Below are positions 8,904-20,605 of a stretch of 64,000 nt of DNA, in pieces (position 1 is the first letter of the stretch; each line of letters opens with the position of its first letter). Made by a program: the position numbers and the translations under genes. The stretch lies in NCBI GenBank assembly GCA_025529335.1, contig JAMYHX010000038.1, forward strand, positions 1 to 64,000, given 5' to 3'. This DNA comes from Rhizopus sp. PT2906. Its lineage: Eukaryota; Mucoromycota; Mucoromycetes; Mucorales; Rhizopodaceae. A model generated the notes under the pieces. It was not told where the DNA came from. It saw only the letters and a list, made by a program, of their open reading frames with translations, and made no database searches.

Positions 8904-9429
8904 GCACCAGAAATTAGACTAATACTACGAGCCCTACCTCTACTCATTACCTATGATGCCCTCCAACAAAACTTTTCAGCTTCTTGATTTGTTTCTTTTC
9001 AAGAAGAAGAAATAAAAAAGAAATGTTATTTCTTTATTTATTCTAATTTTATGTTGTCAGTTGTGTCGTGTTTACATAGATCATACATCTCTTAATTCTC
9101 TATTAATTCATTTTCAGCTAATAGACAACGTCAAATATTTGTATTCGTCATCCCTCGTTTATTAGCTCTTCTCTCAACTTTGAATAAAGAATAGTAATTG
9201 TTAGCTATTGACTCCTACTGTTCTTATACACAAATACCAGAAATATAACAAGTTGATCAACAAAGATGCAAGAACACGTGTAATTATGATGACATCGTAT
9301 TTTATACCAGAGAGAGTGAACTGGACAAGCCTTAGATTAGTAACGTGAAGTTGTAAAATGATGTCTAGAAGAAGCGCCCGTAGTATGTATAAACAATACC
9401 GCTACAAAAATGATTGAATGGCCGCAAAT
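8904..9429. other. Non-coding stretch between two relics
   Basis: AT-rich, with no supportable gene. It may hold eroded ends of the transposase relic that follows. Confidence 0.35.
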
Positions 9430-10141
9430 TATCGTATGGATCAGGCAATGGACTTTTTTATGCTACTGCAGGCACGAGTGGTGGACGTAATGGATTCACT
9501 CACTTAAAAGTTTGCAGATCTCAGTGTGAAGAAGAGCACGGTTCATAATTTTTCGAAGGCTGAATACAATCTTTCGTTCAGAAAACTGACTACTCAACCA
9601 GCTGCCAGAAATAGTCCAGCTAAGATTCAAGAGCGTATGAATTGGGTGAAAAAGTGGACTGCAACAGATATGAATTACCTGGAAAATTGCATTTTTGTCG
9701 ATGAGTCTGGGTTCAATATTAACATGAGGTCCCCCAGTGGATGGTCATTGAAAGGATAGCCTGCTGTCGCAGCTACTGTCACTGGTCATTATTTGAGGTT
9801 TCTTGAAAAACCATGGATGAAATGAATTGTTTTCCTGAGTTAAAGAGCTACTACATCGTAATGGATAATGCACCTGCTCATATATTCGATCAAAATGACG
9901 AGACGATAGTTGCAGGGGGTACAAAAGTATCTACCTCCCTCCTTACTCTCCTGAGCTTAACCCAATAGAGCAATTTTGAGCAACTGTTAAAAATAAGGTT
10001 AAGCGTAGCTCGTTCGAAGCTACTGAGGATTTGACTACTCAAATTACTGAAGCTTGTAACTCTGCTCCTCATAAACGTCTGCAAGCATCTGTTCAGCACT
10101 CTGTCAATTGCTTTGCGAAGTGCTTACGCGGTGAGCCATTA
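9430..10141 (+). pseudogene. Decayed Tc1/mariner-like transposase
   Basis: The remnant carries the same landmarks as the intact transposase in the same order: KIQERMNWVKKW, ENCIFVDESGFNINM (first catalytic D), IVMDNAPAH (second D), and YSPELNPIEQF (E). These are interrupted by stops after SLKG at 9759, by a deletion between the first and second Asp regions, by a frame break and by a stop after IEQF. The protein differs clearly from the palindromic element's transposase, so this is an older, separate insertion that can no longer be active. Confidence 0.85.
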
Positions 10142-10290
10142 TAAATGTTACTTTTCAAATAAAAAAGATTTTTTTCATCAAGCGTAAAAACTGCCCTTTG
10201 GAATAAAAAAAAAACCACCCATTGGGAAAATCAAAACCGCCCTTTGGCGCTGGAACGACTGTACTCTCTGCATGATGTCCTTTTGTTTGC

Positions 10291-10302
10291 TCCGGACCGG
10301 AA
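10291..10302 (+). promoter_or_regulatory. Putative ribosomal-protein promoter motif upstream of RPL10
   Basis: TCCGGACCGGAA, about 305 bp before the RPL10 start. Near-identical 11-12-mers occur upstream of RPL15 (20594) and RPL4 (40714). A shared GC-rich box in an AT-rich background at co-regulated genes suggests a transcription factor site. The function is inferred. Confidence 0.45.
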
Positions 10303-10606
10303 GCCATGACCGCGAAGTTAATATATATTTGAAACAGCGACATCTGCCCTAGTGGTAGTGAAGATGGGAAGGGTAAACAAAAAACGCACTGACAGTAATG
10401 AAGGGAAACTTCCTCTTTTTTTTGTACTTTGTACTTGGTGAGTGTCTACACTATAAAGAGGAGGAGATAGGAAAAAGAATGGATGGATGATAACAAAGAG
10501 AGGAGGGGGGAATGATGAAATGAAAAAAAGAACAATGGATGGATACAAAAAAAAAAGGTGGACTACAAGATGACAGTATAATTAACATTATCCTTAGGAA
10601 TCAACC

Positions 10607-11251
10607 ATGGGTCGTCGTCCCGCTCGTTGCTACCGTTACTGTAAGAACAAGCCTTACCCCAAGTCCAGATACTGTCGTGGTGTCCCTGACGCCAAGTTGA
10701 GAATCTACGATTTGGGTCGTAAGAAGGCTTCTGTTGACGATTTCCCTCTCTGTATCCACTTGGTCTCCAACGAATACGAACAACTCTCTGCTGAAGCTCT
10801 TGAAGCTGGTCGTATCTGTGCCAACAAGTATATGTCCAAGACCTCTGGTAAGGACTCCTTCCACATGCGTATCCGTGTCCACCCTTACCACGTCACCCGT
10901 ATCAACAAGATGTTGTCTTGTGCTGGTGCAGATCGTTTGCAAACTGGTATGCGTGGTGCTTTCGGTAAGCCCAACGGTTTGGTTGCTCGTGTCAACATTG
11001 GCCAAATCATCTTCTCTGTTCGTTCCAAGGATTCCAACAAGGCTGTTGTCATTGAAGCCTTGAGACGTTGCAAGTACAAGTTCCCTGGTCAACAAAAGAT
11101 CATTATCTCCAAGAAGTGGGGTTTCACTCCTCTTGATCGTGAAGACTACGTTGAAGCTCGCTCCAAGGGTCTCATCAAGCCTGATGGTTCTTATGTCAAG
11201 TTCGTTCCTCAAAAGGGTCGTCTTGCCGATTACTTCAAGGCTATTGCTTAA
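10607..11251 (+). CDS. RPL10: 60S ribosomal protein L10 (uL16)
   Basis: An intronless 214-aa protein beginning MGRRPARCYRYCKNKPYPKSR, the invariant start of eukaryotic uL16/QM. It includes MLSCAGADRLQTGMRGAFGKP, the region that lines the P-site-proximal loop in the large subunit, and ends with GRLADYFKAIA. Full length for the family. It is a cytosolic 60S component needed late in subunit maturation. Codon use is strongly biased to C-ending or T-ending optimal codons (CGT, AAG, GGT), in contrast with flanking genes and as expected for a highly expressed gene. This bias also opens long spurious frames on the opposite strand. It is preceded by the TCCGGACCGG motif and purine-rich GGATGGATGA repeats, and converges with the SERCA gene 126 bp downstream. 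Confidence 0.98.
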   Translation: MGRRPARCYRYCKNKPYPKSRYCRGVPDAKLRIYDLGRKKASVDDFPLCIHLVSNEYEQLSAEALEAGRICANKYMSKTSGKDSFHMRIRVHPYHVTRINKMLSCAGADRLQTGMRGAFGKPNGLVARVNIGQIIFSVRSKDSNKAVVIEALRRCKYKFPGQQKIIISKKWGFTPLDREDYVEARSKGLIKPDGSYVKFVPQKGRLADYFKAIA

Positions 11252-11377
11252 ATTGTTCAATAAATAAACGACAGTTTTGGAAAAAAGAATACAGCATGAA
11301 AAAAAAGGGGACTTTAGATATTAATAACGTTGTCATGTGGAATATCAATTATTATAAAGTTGAGATAATCTATTAGT

Positions 11378-14300
11378 TTATTGAGTTTTCTTCTTCTTTT
11401 GAGAAATGACTGTGGGTGGAGCAATCCAGGTACGAGTGATGAACTTTAATATTTCATCTATCAGCAAGACAGGTGCTGATATCCACAAGACGGCGATCCA
11501 TTCATCCAAGTTTAATGGCACAATGACAAACAGCTTTGTAAAGAAAGGAACATACAAGATCATGAAATGTAATGCCATAGACAATACAATCGATAACACC
11601 AAGTAAGGGTTGCTCCATAAGGGAAGTGTAAGCAAGGATTCATTTTCACTCAAACTATGCAAAATGGTTCAGTTATAAATCATTTTTCATGGACAAAAAG
11701 CATACCTGTTCATAGCATTAAACATCTCAATCACTACCAATACAGATAAACTCATGGTAGTTGCCTTCATTGAGTATTCATTAGTAAACATGTCACATCC
11801 GATCTCTGGGAATAAGCTTGAACACTTGTGGAAGTGAGAAAGTTGATAGTAGGAGATTTGAGGTCCACCTGAATAATAGATAAACCACCAAACATAACCA
11901 AAGACGGTGGCAACACCAACATAGATACCAACAGCCATGTATCTGAAAAAGAGCCAGCCGCCGACCAGAGGTTCCTTGGAACTACGAGGAGGGCGTCTCA
12001 TAATGTCGTGATCAGGAGGGTTAAATCCAAGGGCGGTAGCGGGAAGACCATCAGTAACTAAATTGACCCAGAGCAACTGAACAGGAATGAGAGCTTCTGG
12101 CAATCCCAAGAGAACGGTTAAGAAGATGGATACAACTTCACCAATGTTGGAAGAAATCAAGTAACGAATGAATTGCTTGGTGTTATTGTAAATGCTTCTG
12201 CCTTCTTCCACAGCCTTTTCAATCGTAGCAAAGTTGTCATCGGCCAAAACCATATCTGCTGCCAATTTGGCTACATCAGTTCCAGAACCCATGGCAACAC
12301 CAATATCAGCCTTCTTTAAGGCAGGTGCATCATTGACACCATCGCCTGTCATGGCCACAATTTCACCGTTGGTCTTTAACAAATCAACCAGTTCTTGCTT
12401 ATGTGCAGGTTCAGTACGTGTGAACAGACTGGCAACCTTGATAGCCTCTAGCTTTTGAGCAGGTGTAAGCATATCAAACTCGCGGCCTGTGTAGCTTTTG
12501 CCTGTTAAATCTTCATCAGGTTCAAAGACACCGATCTGTCGACAGATTGCCTCTGCGGTATTCTTGTGGTCACCCGTGATCACAATGACGCGAATACCGG
12601 CTGTCTTACATTTTTCGATAGAGTCAGCAACTTCTGGACGAGGAGGATCCATCATGGCGACGAGACCCAGGAAAACCATGTTTTGTTCATAGCTTGCAAA
12701 GGTGGTCTGATCTTTCAGGTTGAGGTTATCGGGGTTGACGTTTTCGAGCTTAGCAAGGGCCATACAGCGAAGAGCCATTGTTTGACCATACTCTTTAATC
12801 TTCTTGTTGATAGATTCACGAATAGCGGCCGTAATAGGGACAGGTTGAGATGTTTCTGACACGCGAACCCAGGCACAGCGATCAAGGATGGATTCGGGAG
12901 CACCCTTGACGAGCAAAGCATTGGTATCTGTAAGTACAGACATTGACTTACGGTCACGAGTGAATTCCAATGTAGCTTTACGTTGAATCTTTTGAGCAAA
13001 GTAGTCATTACAGGCTGTTGAGCGCTTTGATTTAGAAAGAGTGGTCAATTGGCTGTTGTATGATGGATCAGTCGTGCCAAGTTTTTCAACAAGAACTTGA
13101 AGAGCAGCTTCAGTAGGCTCACCCACCGCTGCATAACTATCAGATGATTCGTCATAGGCAATACGTGAATCGTTACAAAGAGAACAGACAAGGGCGATAT
13201 CATGAATAATAGAGCCTTGGCTCACTTGAACAGCAGGCTTAACAGCGTTGGGAATGGGTTCAAAGCTTGTGCCTTCAATTTCCAGTTCGTTCAATTGACC
13301 ATTGGAGTCGCCAACAAAGGCTACTCTTGAGACACTCATTTGGTTTGTAGTCAAGGTACCTGTCTTGTCTGAACAAATAACGCTTGTGCATCCCAAGGTT
13401 TCTACACTAGGCAAGCTACGAACAATGGCACCGCATTTGGCCATCTTTTTTGTACCGAGAGCCAAACAAGCCGTAATGACAGCAGCCAATCCTTCGGGAA
13501 TAGCAGCGACTGCCAAAGCAACAGCGATCTTGAAGTAATAGACAGCACCATCTAACCAGCCCTTGTGTGAGGAATCATTAAAGTGACGGATGTTGACAAG
13601 CCAGACAAGCACACAAATAACAGAGATCACCTTGGCCAACATATCACCAAAATCATCCAGTTTGCGTTTCAAGGGCGTCTTTTCAGAGATTTGAGCAGAG
13701 ATAGATGTATGAATATCACCAATAGCTGTGGCAACACCGGTTTTGACGACTATAGCTCTGGCCTTTCCTAAAACACAAGTGGTACCAGAGAAAACGATGT
13801 TACACTGATCTTGATTGACAGCATGTTCATCATGAATAGGGTCGACTTGTTTTTCAACACTGACAGATTCACCTGTCAACAAGGCTTGGTCCACACGAAA
13901 GACGCTAGTTGTGATAGATAGGATGCGAGCATCGGCAGGTACTTTATCTCCCACACTCAAGTCAATAATGTCACCAGGCACAAGTTCTTCAGATCGTACT
14001 TTACGAATCGTGCCGTCACGAAGCACCTTGGCTTCATCGGGTGAGTATTCACGTAAAGCATCAATGGCCTTTTCGGCACTAGTTTCTTGCAAGACACCAA
14101 CTGTCGCGTTGGCAATTAAGATGATAAGAATGACAATAGGTTCTACAAATGCTGTTGAAGTGCTTTCTTCACTTTCAAAAAGGGCTAATACAAAAGAGAT
14201 AACGGCTGCTCCCAATAAAATCAGTACGAGTTGATCCTTAAACTGTTCGATAATGAGTTTATAAAGTGGCGTAGGCTCTTCTTCAGGCAATTCTATAAAG

Positions 14301-14461
14301 CCTGTATTAATAACAAATAAACATGATAACACTCTCTACTTGCCATTCTTTCCATATTTTGCTCGAAGTTGCTCTACTTGGCTTTTCGTCAGACCGTAAC
14401 TTTTATCCACATTGAAAAAGGAACACACCTCTTCGGGTGTTTTGACAAAAGAATTGTCCAT
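11378..14461 (-). CDS. SERCA-type P-type Ca2+-ATPase
   Basis: Pumps Ca2+ from cytosol into ER-type stores. There are three exons on the minus strand: 14461-14344, 14292-11706 and 11654-11378, summing to 2,982 nt (993 aa plus stop), the family's usual length. The first intron (14343-14293, 51 nt) is GC-AG, with donor GCAAGT and acceptor TATAG. Only this join gives the conserved KYGKNELPEEEPTPL. The second (11705-11655, 51 nt) is GT-AG and restores NSLSENESLL. Visible motifs are ICSDKTGTLTTNQMS (phosphorylated Asp, about residue 350), KGAPESILDRC (ATP binding), TGDGVNDAPALKKADIG (hinge), IPEGL in M4, and NIGEVVSIF plus LVTDGLPATALGFNPPD in M5/M6 (Ca2+ ligands). The C-terminus is lysine-rich (KKKKTQ), compatible with ER retention. 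It is SERCA-like, as opposed to the PMR1 or PMC1 types. Confidence 0.96.
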
Positions 14462-14873
14462 TCCTTATGTGTTTTTTAATAAAAGAAAAAAGAAGTAAAA
14501 AAAGGGAATTAATAAGCTTCTGTTTGCGGTAAAACAATATTTAGGTTACTTTCCAATGCGTTCTTTGAAAATCACGACGAGTTGCGCCAATAAAAAATGA
14601 AAACGTTCTCCTTCATTGTTTTTTTTTTTCAATTTGGCCATAGTTCAATGATCTCTTTTTTGTAATCTACAAGAATTTGACAATAAGAAGTCAAGATACC
14701 TATAAAAAGGAGATTCGAGTTATTCAAGTCTTTTGGTTTCCATAGGAACCAATTTGTAAGGATCATCTCGTACTGCTACACACACATGACGAATTGATTG
14801 CGCAAGTCAAAAAAAAAAGTCGGGCCAATTCTTTAGAGTTCTAGAAAGGGAAATTTCTTTCAAAAAATGATTA

Positions 14874-17845
14874 TTATTTATTGAAATAAAGAGTATTGTA
14901 ATTATTCGTGATACGCTTAAATAACACCTGTAGATCATCTGATGGTTGCTGCCATTGATGAATGATATCGAAAAGCATATAGATTGCCTATTGTACGGCA
15001 AACTGATATTAATTTGGTTGCCTTTTTCTTTTGTTTATATTATTTACCTCCTGACTTAGCCCTTGAGGATAGGCATCCACGGCTTTACAAAACCCTTGAA
15101 ATGCCGTATCCTTTTCTTCGGTTTCTTTTATACTCTTTGACTGGCGAAGCCAAGCGTAACCTATTAGTGGAAGATACTGTGCAAGAAACTGATGAGACGT
15201 CAAACCTAATCTTCCTATCGTGTTGATCACATTCTCTTGAATATGTGTTGAGCGACCAATAAGAGGTATACATGATGGGAGGATATCAGGCATATAATCT
15301 CTTATCTTTTGCCAACGAACTGCTATTTCGCCCACTGCCCATATCGCATTATTTCTTACCGACATGTACTCCAAGTCGTCATTGCCTATTTCTCTTAGCA
15401 ACTCTGGCATCATCTTTTCCAGATATGGTTCTAGACAGCTAAAGCAAGCTTTGGCCAAGTCACCAATAAGAGCATATGTTGGTTGTAATATTTCACATCT
15501 AGAGTGCTACTGGAAGATGTCAGTTTCTTATAAAAGAGAGGAAGAGATATCTTTTTATATATATAAGCTCTTACGATGCATCAACCTACATAATGAGAAC
15601 ATACGGTCAGTAATGGTAATAAGGTTGAATTTTTCACAAATGGTTCAACTTGGCTGCCTAAGCCTTGGACAATCCCTGATAAGAGATCAAGTGGTGTACT
15701 GATCCATTCATCGTCAAATTCATCTTCTCCATCCAAGACGGCGGTCTGAAGTATGTTTGTGACTAGGAGAACGCATCTTGAAAACACAGGTTCGGTAAAA
15801 GGTAAAAACCCTGTTCCAAGTGATGTTGCAATGTCTGTCAAACACTGTCTCAAATATACATTGTTAAAAAGTCTATCCATAAGAGGAAAAAAAAAACTTA
15901 CGGCCAGTAATGGAAACAGGTGATGATCTGTATCTACCAAACTATTCCATTTAGAAATCAACGGAGGCATCAAGACAGATATACATTGAGGATCATTCAG
16001 GGCAGAACCAACTGACTCTGCCAAGGTACCAAGCGTATCATACAATAGCCTCAGGTTTCTATTCCCATACAATCTCAGGGCTCTCGTCAAATGATTGAGT
16101 ATGACAGGCAAGTAAGGCGCGAGTTCTTTTGATGTCGCTTGTTCTTCCAAAATGGAGAATGCCGAGCAAGCAGCTTCTTGTACTCGTATGTTTCGATCAA
16201 GGATACGGCGAAGAAGCTCTCGAAGCGCCGGTTCAAAGTAACGAGAACGGGATTCTTGGTCATCGCATTGTGAGAGAAGCCATGAAGAGAATCGACTGAT
16301 CGTCCAGCAGCTGATATATCGAATATATACATTCGGGCTCGATAAATTTGTTACAAGAAAAGGAATCAGTACTGGTAAATGCGGTGTCAAGTCGTTCATG
16401 CCACCTGTTTTGTAATTATGTGTGTGTTAAATTGATTAAGGCTTTTCTTTCTTTTTACCTTCTGCTGCAGCTCCTAAGGCTAGGATGCCGCTCTCGACCG
16501 TTTTCCATTGTTGGCTGTGAAACATAGATTGATCGAGAAGAGGCAAAAGCACGGTGACAACATGAGACTTGAAAGCCATGGTCAATGCTTCTAGTGAAGT
16601 CGCACTATATTTTCGCAATGTCCAAACAGAAAAGAACCCATCATCTTCGACGTCATCTTCATCGTCATCTTCAAGATCTTCCTCTTCATCATCATCGTTA
16701 TGTATCTGGATACCACTATGTTTGCGACGATATCTTGGAAGCAGCAACGTTTGCTCTTCATCGCCTTCGTCATAGTCACCAAAAGCGAGCAAATCCTCTT
16801 CGGTATATTCAAGTGACTTGAGAATGACAGGAATGGTTCTGGGCAAATAAGGTATCAAGTAATGATGCAAATGCTCGATATTAGCAAACCGGTTCCAAAA
16901 CTCGGACGCTTCTAGTGCAATCTGGCTGTTTTCGGATTGATTGCAGTAAATCATGTACTCGATCATTTGCTCCAGATGCGGAAGGACATGATTCGTAAAG
17001 TTATCGAGCAACATGATAAAGGATCGGCAGACTTCTTGGCGTACTTGAACTGTTTCGTCTGAGGCAGCAAAGAAAAGGGATCGTAAGAAGTCATCCATGT
17101 GTTTCAATAGTGAAGGTGACTTGTGAGGAATAGAGTAACTGATGGCTGATATGGCCAGTACCCTGAATCGAGGGATCGGATGACTACTGAATGGGATCAA
17201 TTTGTAAATGATTTGATCCAGCATAGACTTATTTATGTCGTCATTCATATCCATCATGTTGTCCTCGCATATTTTTTGAAGCGTATCTAATGCCATCTAA
17301 AATATATAAAAACAAGACGATAAGCTAAAGATAATAACATAGAACGAACAATACCTCTACAGCTAAGGGTTCAGGACTATCCAGTTTGTTGATCAATGCA
17401 TGAATTGACTCTGGCCAGTTCAAGACCTGTCCTCGAACGACAATGGCCGTAATAACCGAGCCAATGGCTCTTCTGACTGTACTGTCTGGATCTGGATGGT
17501 CTAGAGCCTCTAGGCTCACTTGTTTAACATAGTTCAAGGTTACAAGAGGCGTCAAATTGAAATGATTAAGCAAGTTGTTTTTCAGAGTTAAACCGGCTAT
17601 GGCTCGAGTATAGCCATCCTCATGTATCATTTTAACAAGGATATAGACTAGATATGAATTATATTCTGCGTATTCGTTAAATCGTAATAGTCTCTGTCAC
17701 ACATATTGTAAGTCCAAAAGAAGATAATAAAGTATAGGAAAAGTACCTGTTGAAGTATGGCTTGTTCTTTGTTACTAGGACTAATAGCATCTCGAAGAAT
17801 AGTCAACAGTTGGTTCAGGTTGCTGTTTTCAGGTTGCCATGACAT
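14874..17845 (-). CDS. KAP104: Transportin / karyopherin beta-2 (Kap104-like nuclear import receptor)
   Basis: Imports PY-NLS cargoes such as RNA-binding proteins and responds to Ran-GTP. A multi-exon gene starting MSWQPENSNLNQLL at 17845. Exons recovered by splice sites and family match are 17845-17748, about 17690-17333, 17296-16430, 16399-15593 and about 15510-15048, plus a last short exon 14987-14874. Matching landmarks include GLTLKNN (repeat 2), ALDTLQKICED, a long acidic Asp/Glu loop encoded around 16625-16700 (the transportin-specific H8 loop that releases cargo), GTLAESVG, LMPPLISKWN, DLLSGIVQGLG, NAIWAVGEIAV and TIGRLG. The predicted C-terminus (…VLFKRITNNYNTLYFNK) is some 30-40 residues shorter than usual, so an extra intron or an error at the 3' end is possible. 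The F-box gene ends 97 bp upstream on the same strand. Confidence 0.9.
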
Positions 17846-17942
17846 TGGGATGAAGGAAAGGGGGAGATTACAGTGTTAAGAAAACAAAAACATTCAAATT
17901 TATTGGATTGAATGAGACCAGTGTAACCAAAACATTTACTTC

Positions 17943-19091
17943 CTAATGAACTTGCTCTGTGTTCAAGTAACGCTGAATGTATGCATAACTTTCACGTACG
18001 CTTTCGTCTTGTTCTTGTTCATCATCTTGAGGTCGCCTATCTTGTGACGTTCGTCCTTCATGAAGATTGTTACGCATGTAATCAAGTTCGATAAAAGTCA
18101 ATGTATTGAAGAACGGTTCATTTTCATCATATGGAATTTCAGGTAAATCATCACGAGCGATGGAGCACTCTTTAAGTCCTAGTAGCCTCAGATTCTGGCA
18201 TCGATCTACAAGGATACGGATCCCGTTGGGTGTGAGCGAGGTGCAAAAGGAGATATCGAGGTTATGCAGATCAGGCAAATAGTTGGCAATCACCTCCAAG
18301 GTGCTATCTGTAATAGCACATTCGAGTAAGAAGAGTCCACGAATACGAGTGTGTGTCTTTAAGAATGGTATGATGGCGTCATCATCGATGACGGCATTCC
18401 CTGTGATGGAAAAATCCTGCAGTTGAGGCAATGCGCCTGTAAGATGGTGAAGAAAGTCGGAAGATATGGTATCGCAACAGATAAGGGTCAGATGAGTCAA
18501 GTGTGTAAATGAGCAAAGATCGATCGCTGTGTCGCCGGCCGTTAACCACTTACAGCCTGAGAGGTCCAGATGCTCAATTGCACATTCGGCAAACGGCAAT
18601 AAGGTCATCGGTGTCAGGTTAGGACAGGCTGCCAGAGTGAGCCTTTGTAGCTGCTGGCATTTGCCAAGGTAATGAGCTGATCGGTACGACATGGGCGAAC
18701 CGACGATGAGCAGAGTTCTAAGCTGCTTACAGTATTTTGAGATGGGTATTATACTCTTGTCCGTCAGCTGCTCGGCTTGTCTTATCTCAAGGACTTCGAG
18801 GTTGGGTATCAGTTGTAAAAGACTCAACAGTTCCTCATCATGAATACTGATTGTGTAATCTAGTTTTAACATTCGTATGTAATCACCTCTTTGATGTTTA
18901 GAGTGATTTAAACATTTGATCAATTGATGAAGTGAATAGGTCGTAGGCAGTGTGGGCTCCCTCCATAGTTCAGGTATTGAGGCTGAATGAAACTCTTTAT
19001 TCACAAATACACAGTTATATTTTTCTGGTTGTTTAAGCAGACTGCAAATTAAGGATACGATTTCCCTGGGTAAATCTTCTATTGTAGTCAT
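17943..19091 (-). CDS. F-box/leucine-rich-repeat protein (AMN1/FBXL-like)
   Basis: A single-exon 382-aa protein. Residues 4-45 (IEDLPREIVSLICSLLKQP...CVFVNKEFHSASIPELWREP) form an F-box, which docks on Skp1 in SCF ubiquitin ligases. From about residue 75 onward there are repeated LRR units of the cysteine-containing type: LEVLEIRQAEQLTDKSI, LQRLTLAACPNLTPMTL, IEHLDLSGCKWLT, LHNLDISFCTSLTPNGI. These resemble AMN1/FBXL substrate receptors. The C-terminal tail is polar and acidic. Substrate unknown. It lies just upstream of transportin on the same strand with its own start, so a shared transcript is not implied. Confidence 0.85.
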   Translation of the reverse strand: MTTIEDLPREIVSLICSLLKQPEKYNCVFVNKEFHSASIPELWREPTLPTTYSLHQLIKCLNHSKHQRGDYIRMLKLDYTISIHDEELLSLLQLIPNLEVLEIRQAEQLTDKSIIPISKYCKQLRTLLIVGSPMSYRSAHYLGKCQQLQRLTLAACPNLTPMTLLPFAECAIEHLDLSGCKWLTAGDTAIDLCSFTHLTHLTLICCDTISSDFLHHLTGALPQLQDFSITGNAVIDDDAIIPFLKTHTRIRGLFLLECAITDSTLEVIANYLPDLHNLDISFCTSLTPNGIRILVDRCQNLRLLGLKECSIARDDLPEIPYDENEPFFNTLTFIELDYMRNNLHEGRTSQDRRPQDDEQEQDESVRESYAYIQRYLNTEQVH

Positions 19092-19599
19092 AAATGTACA
19101 GGAAAGTAAAGTTGCACCATGGCGCGCTGGCCAATTTTAAAGAATAAATGCCGTCACAACAACCAATTAGATGCCGCCTTTCAAAAAGCATTGTCGCACG
19201 AGCCCTGAGGTCTTTTAGGGATGCATTATTTTCAGAATAACATATTCAGCCCTTACACCCATTGATGTATACCTCTCTGGTTCTCTCCATTAAAATCTAT
19301 GCACACATCATTTTCTTACTGTTTGAATGCTGTTTGACCGTCAATCGCTTTATAAGTGCTCAACTACATGCTCTTGAGGAAACGCAGGACACTTGTAATA
19401 AAAGGATTTACAATGTTCGAATAAATCGTGCACAAAAGTGATGTTCTATCTTGCTAGGTTACTCATAATGTCAGAACGGATTAGCGCCTCCTACATGAAC
19501 AATTTCTACTTTGTCATGCTGATGTTGCCGATACTAAACGCAAAAGAAAACAATCAAAATTGCATGAATGACAAGCTTGTCACTTACTTGCCTTTGAGT
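19092..19599. other. Intergenic stretch upstream of the F-box gene
   Basis: Holds the presumed F-box gene promoter. No gene or repeat could be supported, and the short plus-strand frame at 19438 has no recognisable content. Confidence 0.35.
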
Positions 19600-19850
19600 T
19601 TTCAGAATATGCATTTTTTATGGCGATTGTTGAAAGAAGCGAGGAAAGGCTTGCTCAGTCTCAGACTGTAGATAAGAACAGTAAAGAAAAGATCAAAGAG
19701 TTCCTGAATTGGATTCAACATTAGGAAGAAACCAACAGGAATATTACGATAATTGTGCTTTTCTAAATAAGCTTACTCTTCATAATAACATGAAACATAG
19801 CAAAGCGTGATCAAAGAAGAGCCCACTTGAAGCGGGGCAAATTGCTCAAA
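19600..19850 (+). pseudogene. Eroded Tc1/mariner-like transposase fragment
   Basis: Across frames and stops the sequence reads NSKEKIKEFLNWIQH, then DNCAFLNKLTLHNNMKHSKA-SKKSP. It parallels SEEKIQERLYWIRKW...RNCVFLDESAFHINLKRSMAWSKKGTP of the intact transposase. The first catalytic Asp position is present but changed (LNK for LDE). It is an old relic, older than the one at 9.4-10.1 kb. Confidence 0.6.
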
Positions 19851-20099
19851 ACAAGCTACCATTATGAGTATAATTTCTGCACAACTAAATTATCAAAGGC
19901 CGTATCAATGAATTACCAGACGTGAGGCGAATACCACGATTCCCCTTTGAGATTTTGTAATTTGTTCGATTCGAACAGTCTCAATAAAGTGTAGATAGAA
20001 TGTCTAACCCAGTCCAAAGAAGCACTGAGTGTTTAATTGGAAATGGAAGATAAGTAAACAATAACTTCCAATTGTATCTTTTTATTTGTGTAAAATAAG

Positions 20100-20483
20100 A
20101 AGTGAAGAAATGTATACCGACATGCATTGTCAGGGAGGGCAAAAACCATGGACTGACCTGAGTTATCGCTCAATCTTTTTCAGTTCCCTGCGAATTGTTC
20201 TCTCAGAAGCTTTCGTGCTGATCAACTGGCTAATTTCTTTAAGTAACGCACGGTCATTTGCGCGCACGACCTTTCCTAGCTCTCTTCTTTTCCTATCGTT
20301 GAAAAGAGGCGGTCTTCCAGATCTGGGCTTCGTCTTTACTGTTCCATTCTTTTTCCATTGTTAATACATATGACGTACGGTTCTTTCTGGAATGTTTTCT
20401 TCAATGGCAATTTGTGCAGCTGAAATGCCTTCGCAGCGTCTAGCAACAATTTTTTCTTTGTGAGACAAAGTTAAATAAGCCAT
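20100..20483 (-). pseudogene. N-terminal fragment of another Tc1-like transposase
   Basis: Read on the minus strand from an ATG at 20483: MAYLTLSHKEKIVARRCEGI, then SAAQIAIEENIPERTVRHMY, a stop, then QWKKNGTVKTKPRSGRPPLF, and later LISTKASERTIRRELKK. This is the paired helix-turn-helix DNA-binding region with the GRP linker typical of Tc1 transposases. Two internal stops and the absence of the DDE domain downstream mark it as a relic. Its sequence differs from the other transposases here, so it represents a third family in the window. Confidence 0.75.
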
Positions 20484-20593
20484 TTTGTGTGTTTATAAGA
20501 GAAAAATATATGAAAGAAAGAGAAAGGCATCGTCTTATTCATTGTGTACCTCAAAAAAGTTATTCCTGGGTACATATCCGTTCTCCGACCAAA

Positions 20594-20605
20594 TCCGGCC
20601 CGGAA
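20594..20605 (+). promoter_or_regulatory. Putative ribosomal-protein promoter motif upstream of RPL15
   Basis: TCCGGCCCGGAA, about 250 bp before the RPL15 start, matching the boxes before RPL10 and RPL4. Confidence 0.45.

Noticed and set aside
10601..11260. 219-codon open frame antisense to RPL10
   Set aside because: Mirror of a highly codon-biased gene; low-complexity Thr/Leu/Val content with no domain. The same applies to long antisense frames over RPL15 (20886-21560) and RPL4 (41351-42169).
11687..14332. Single 881-codon SERCA ORF with its own ATG at 14332
   Set aside because: The frame starts in intron sequence (MLSCLFVINTG). The real start is at 14461, with a GC-AG intron.
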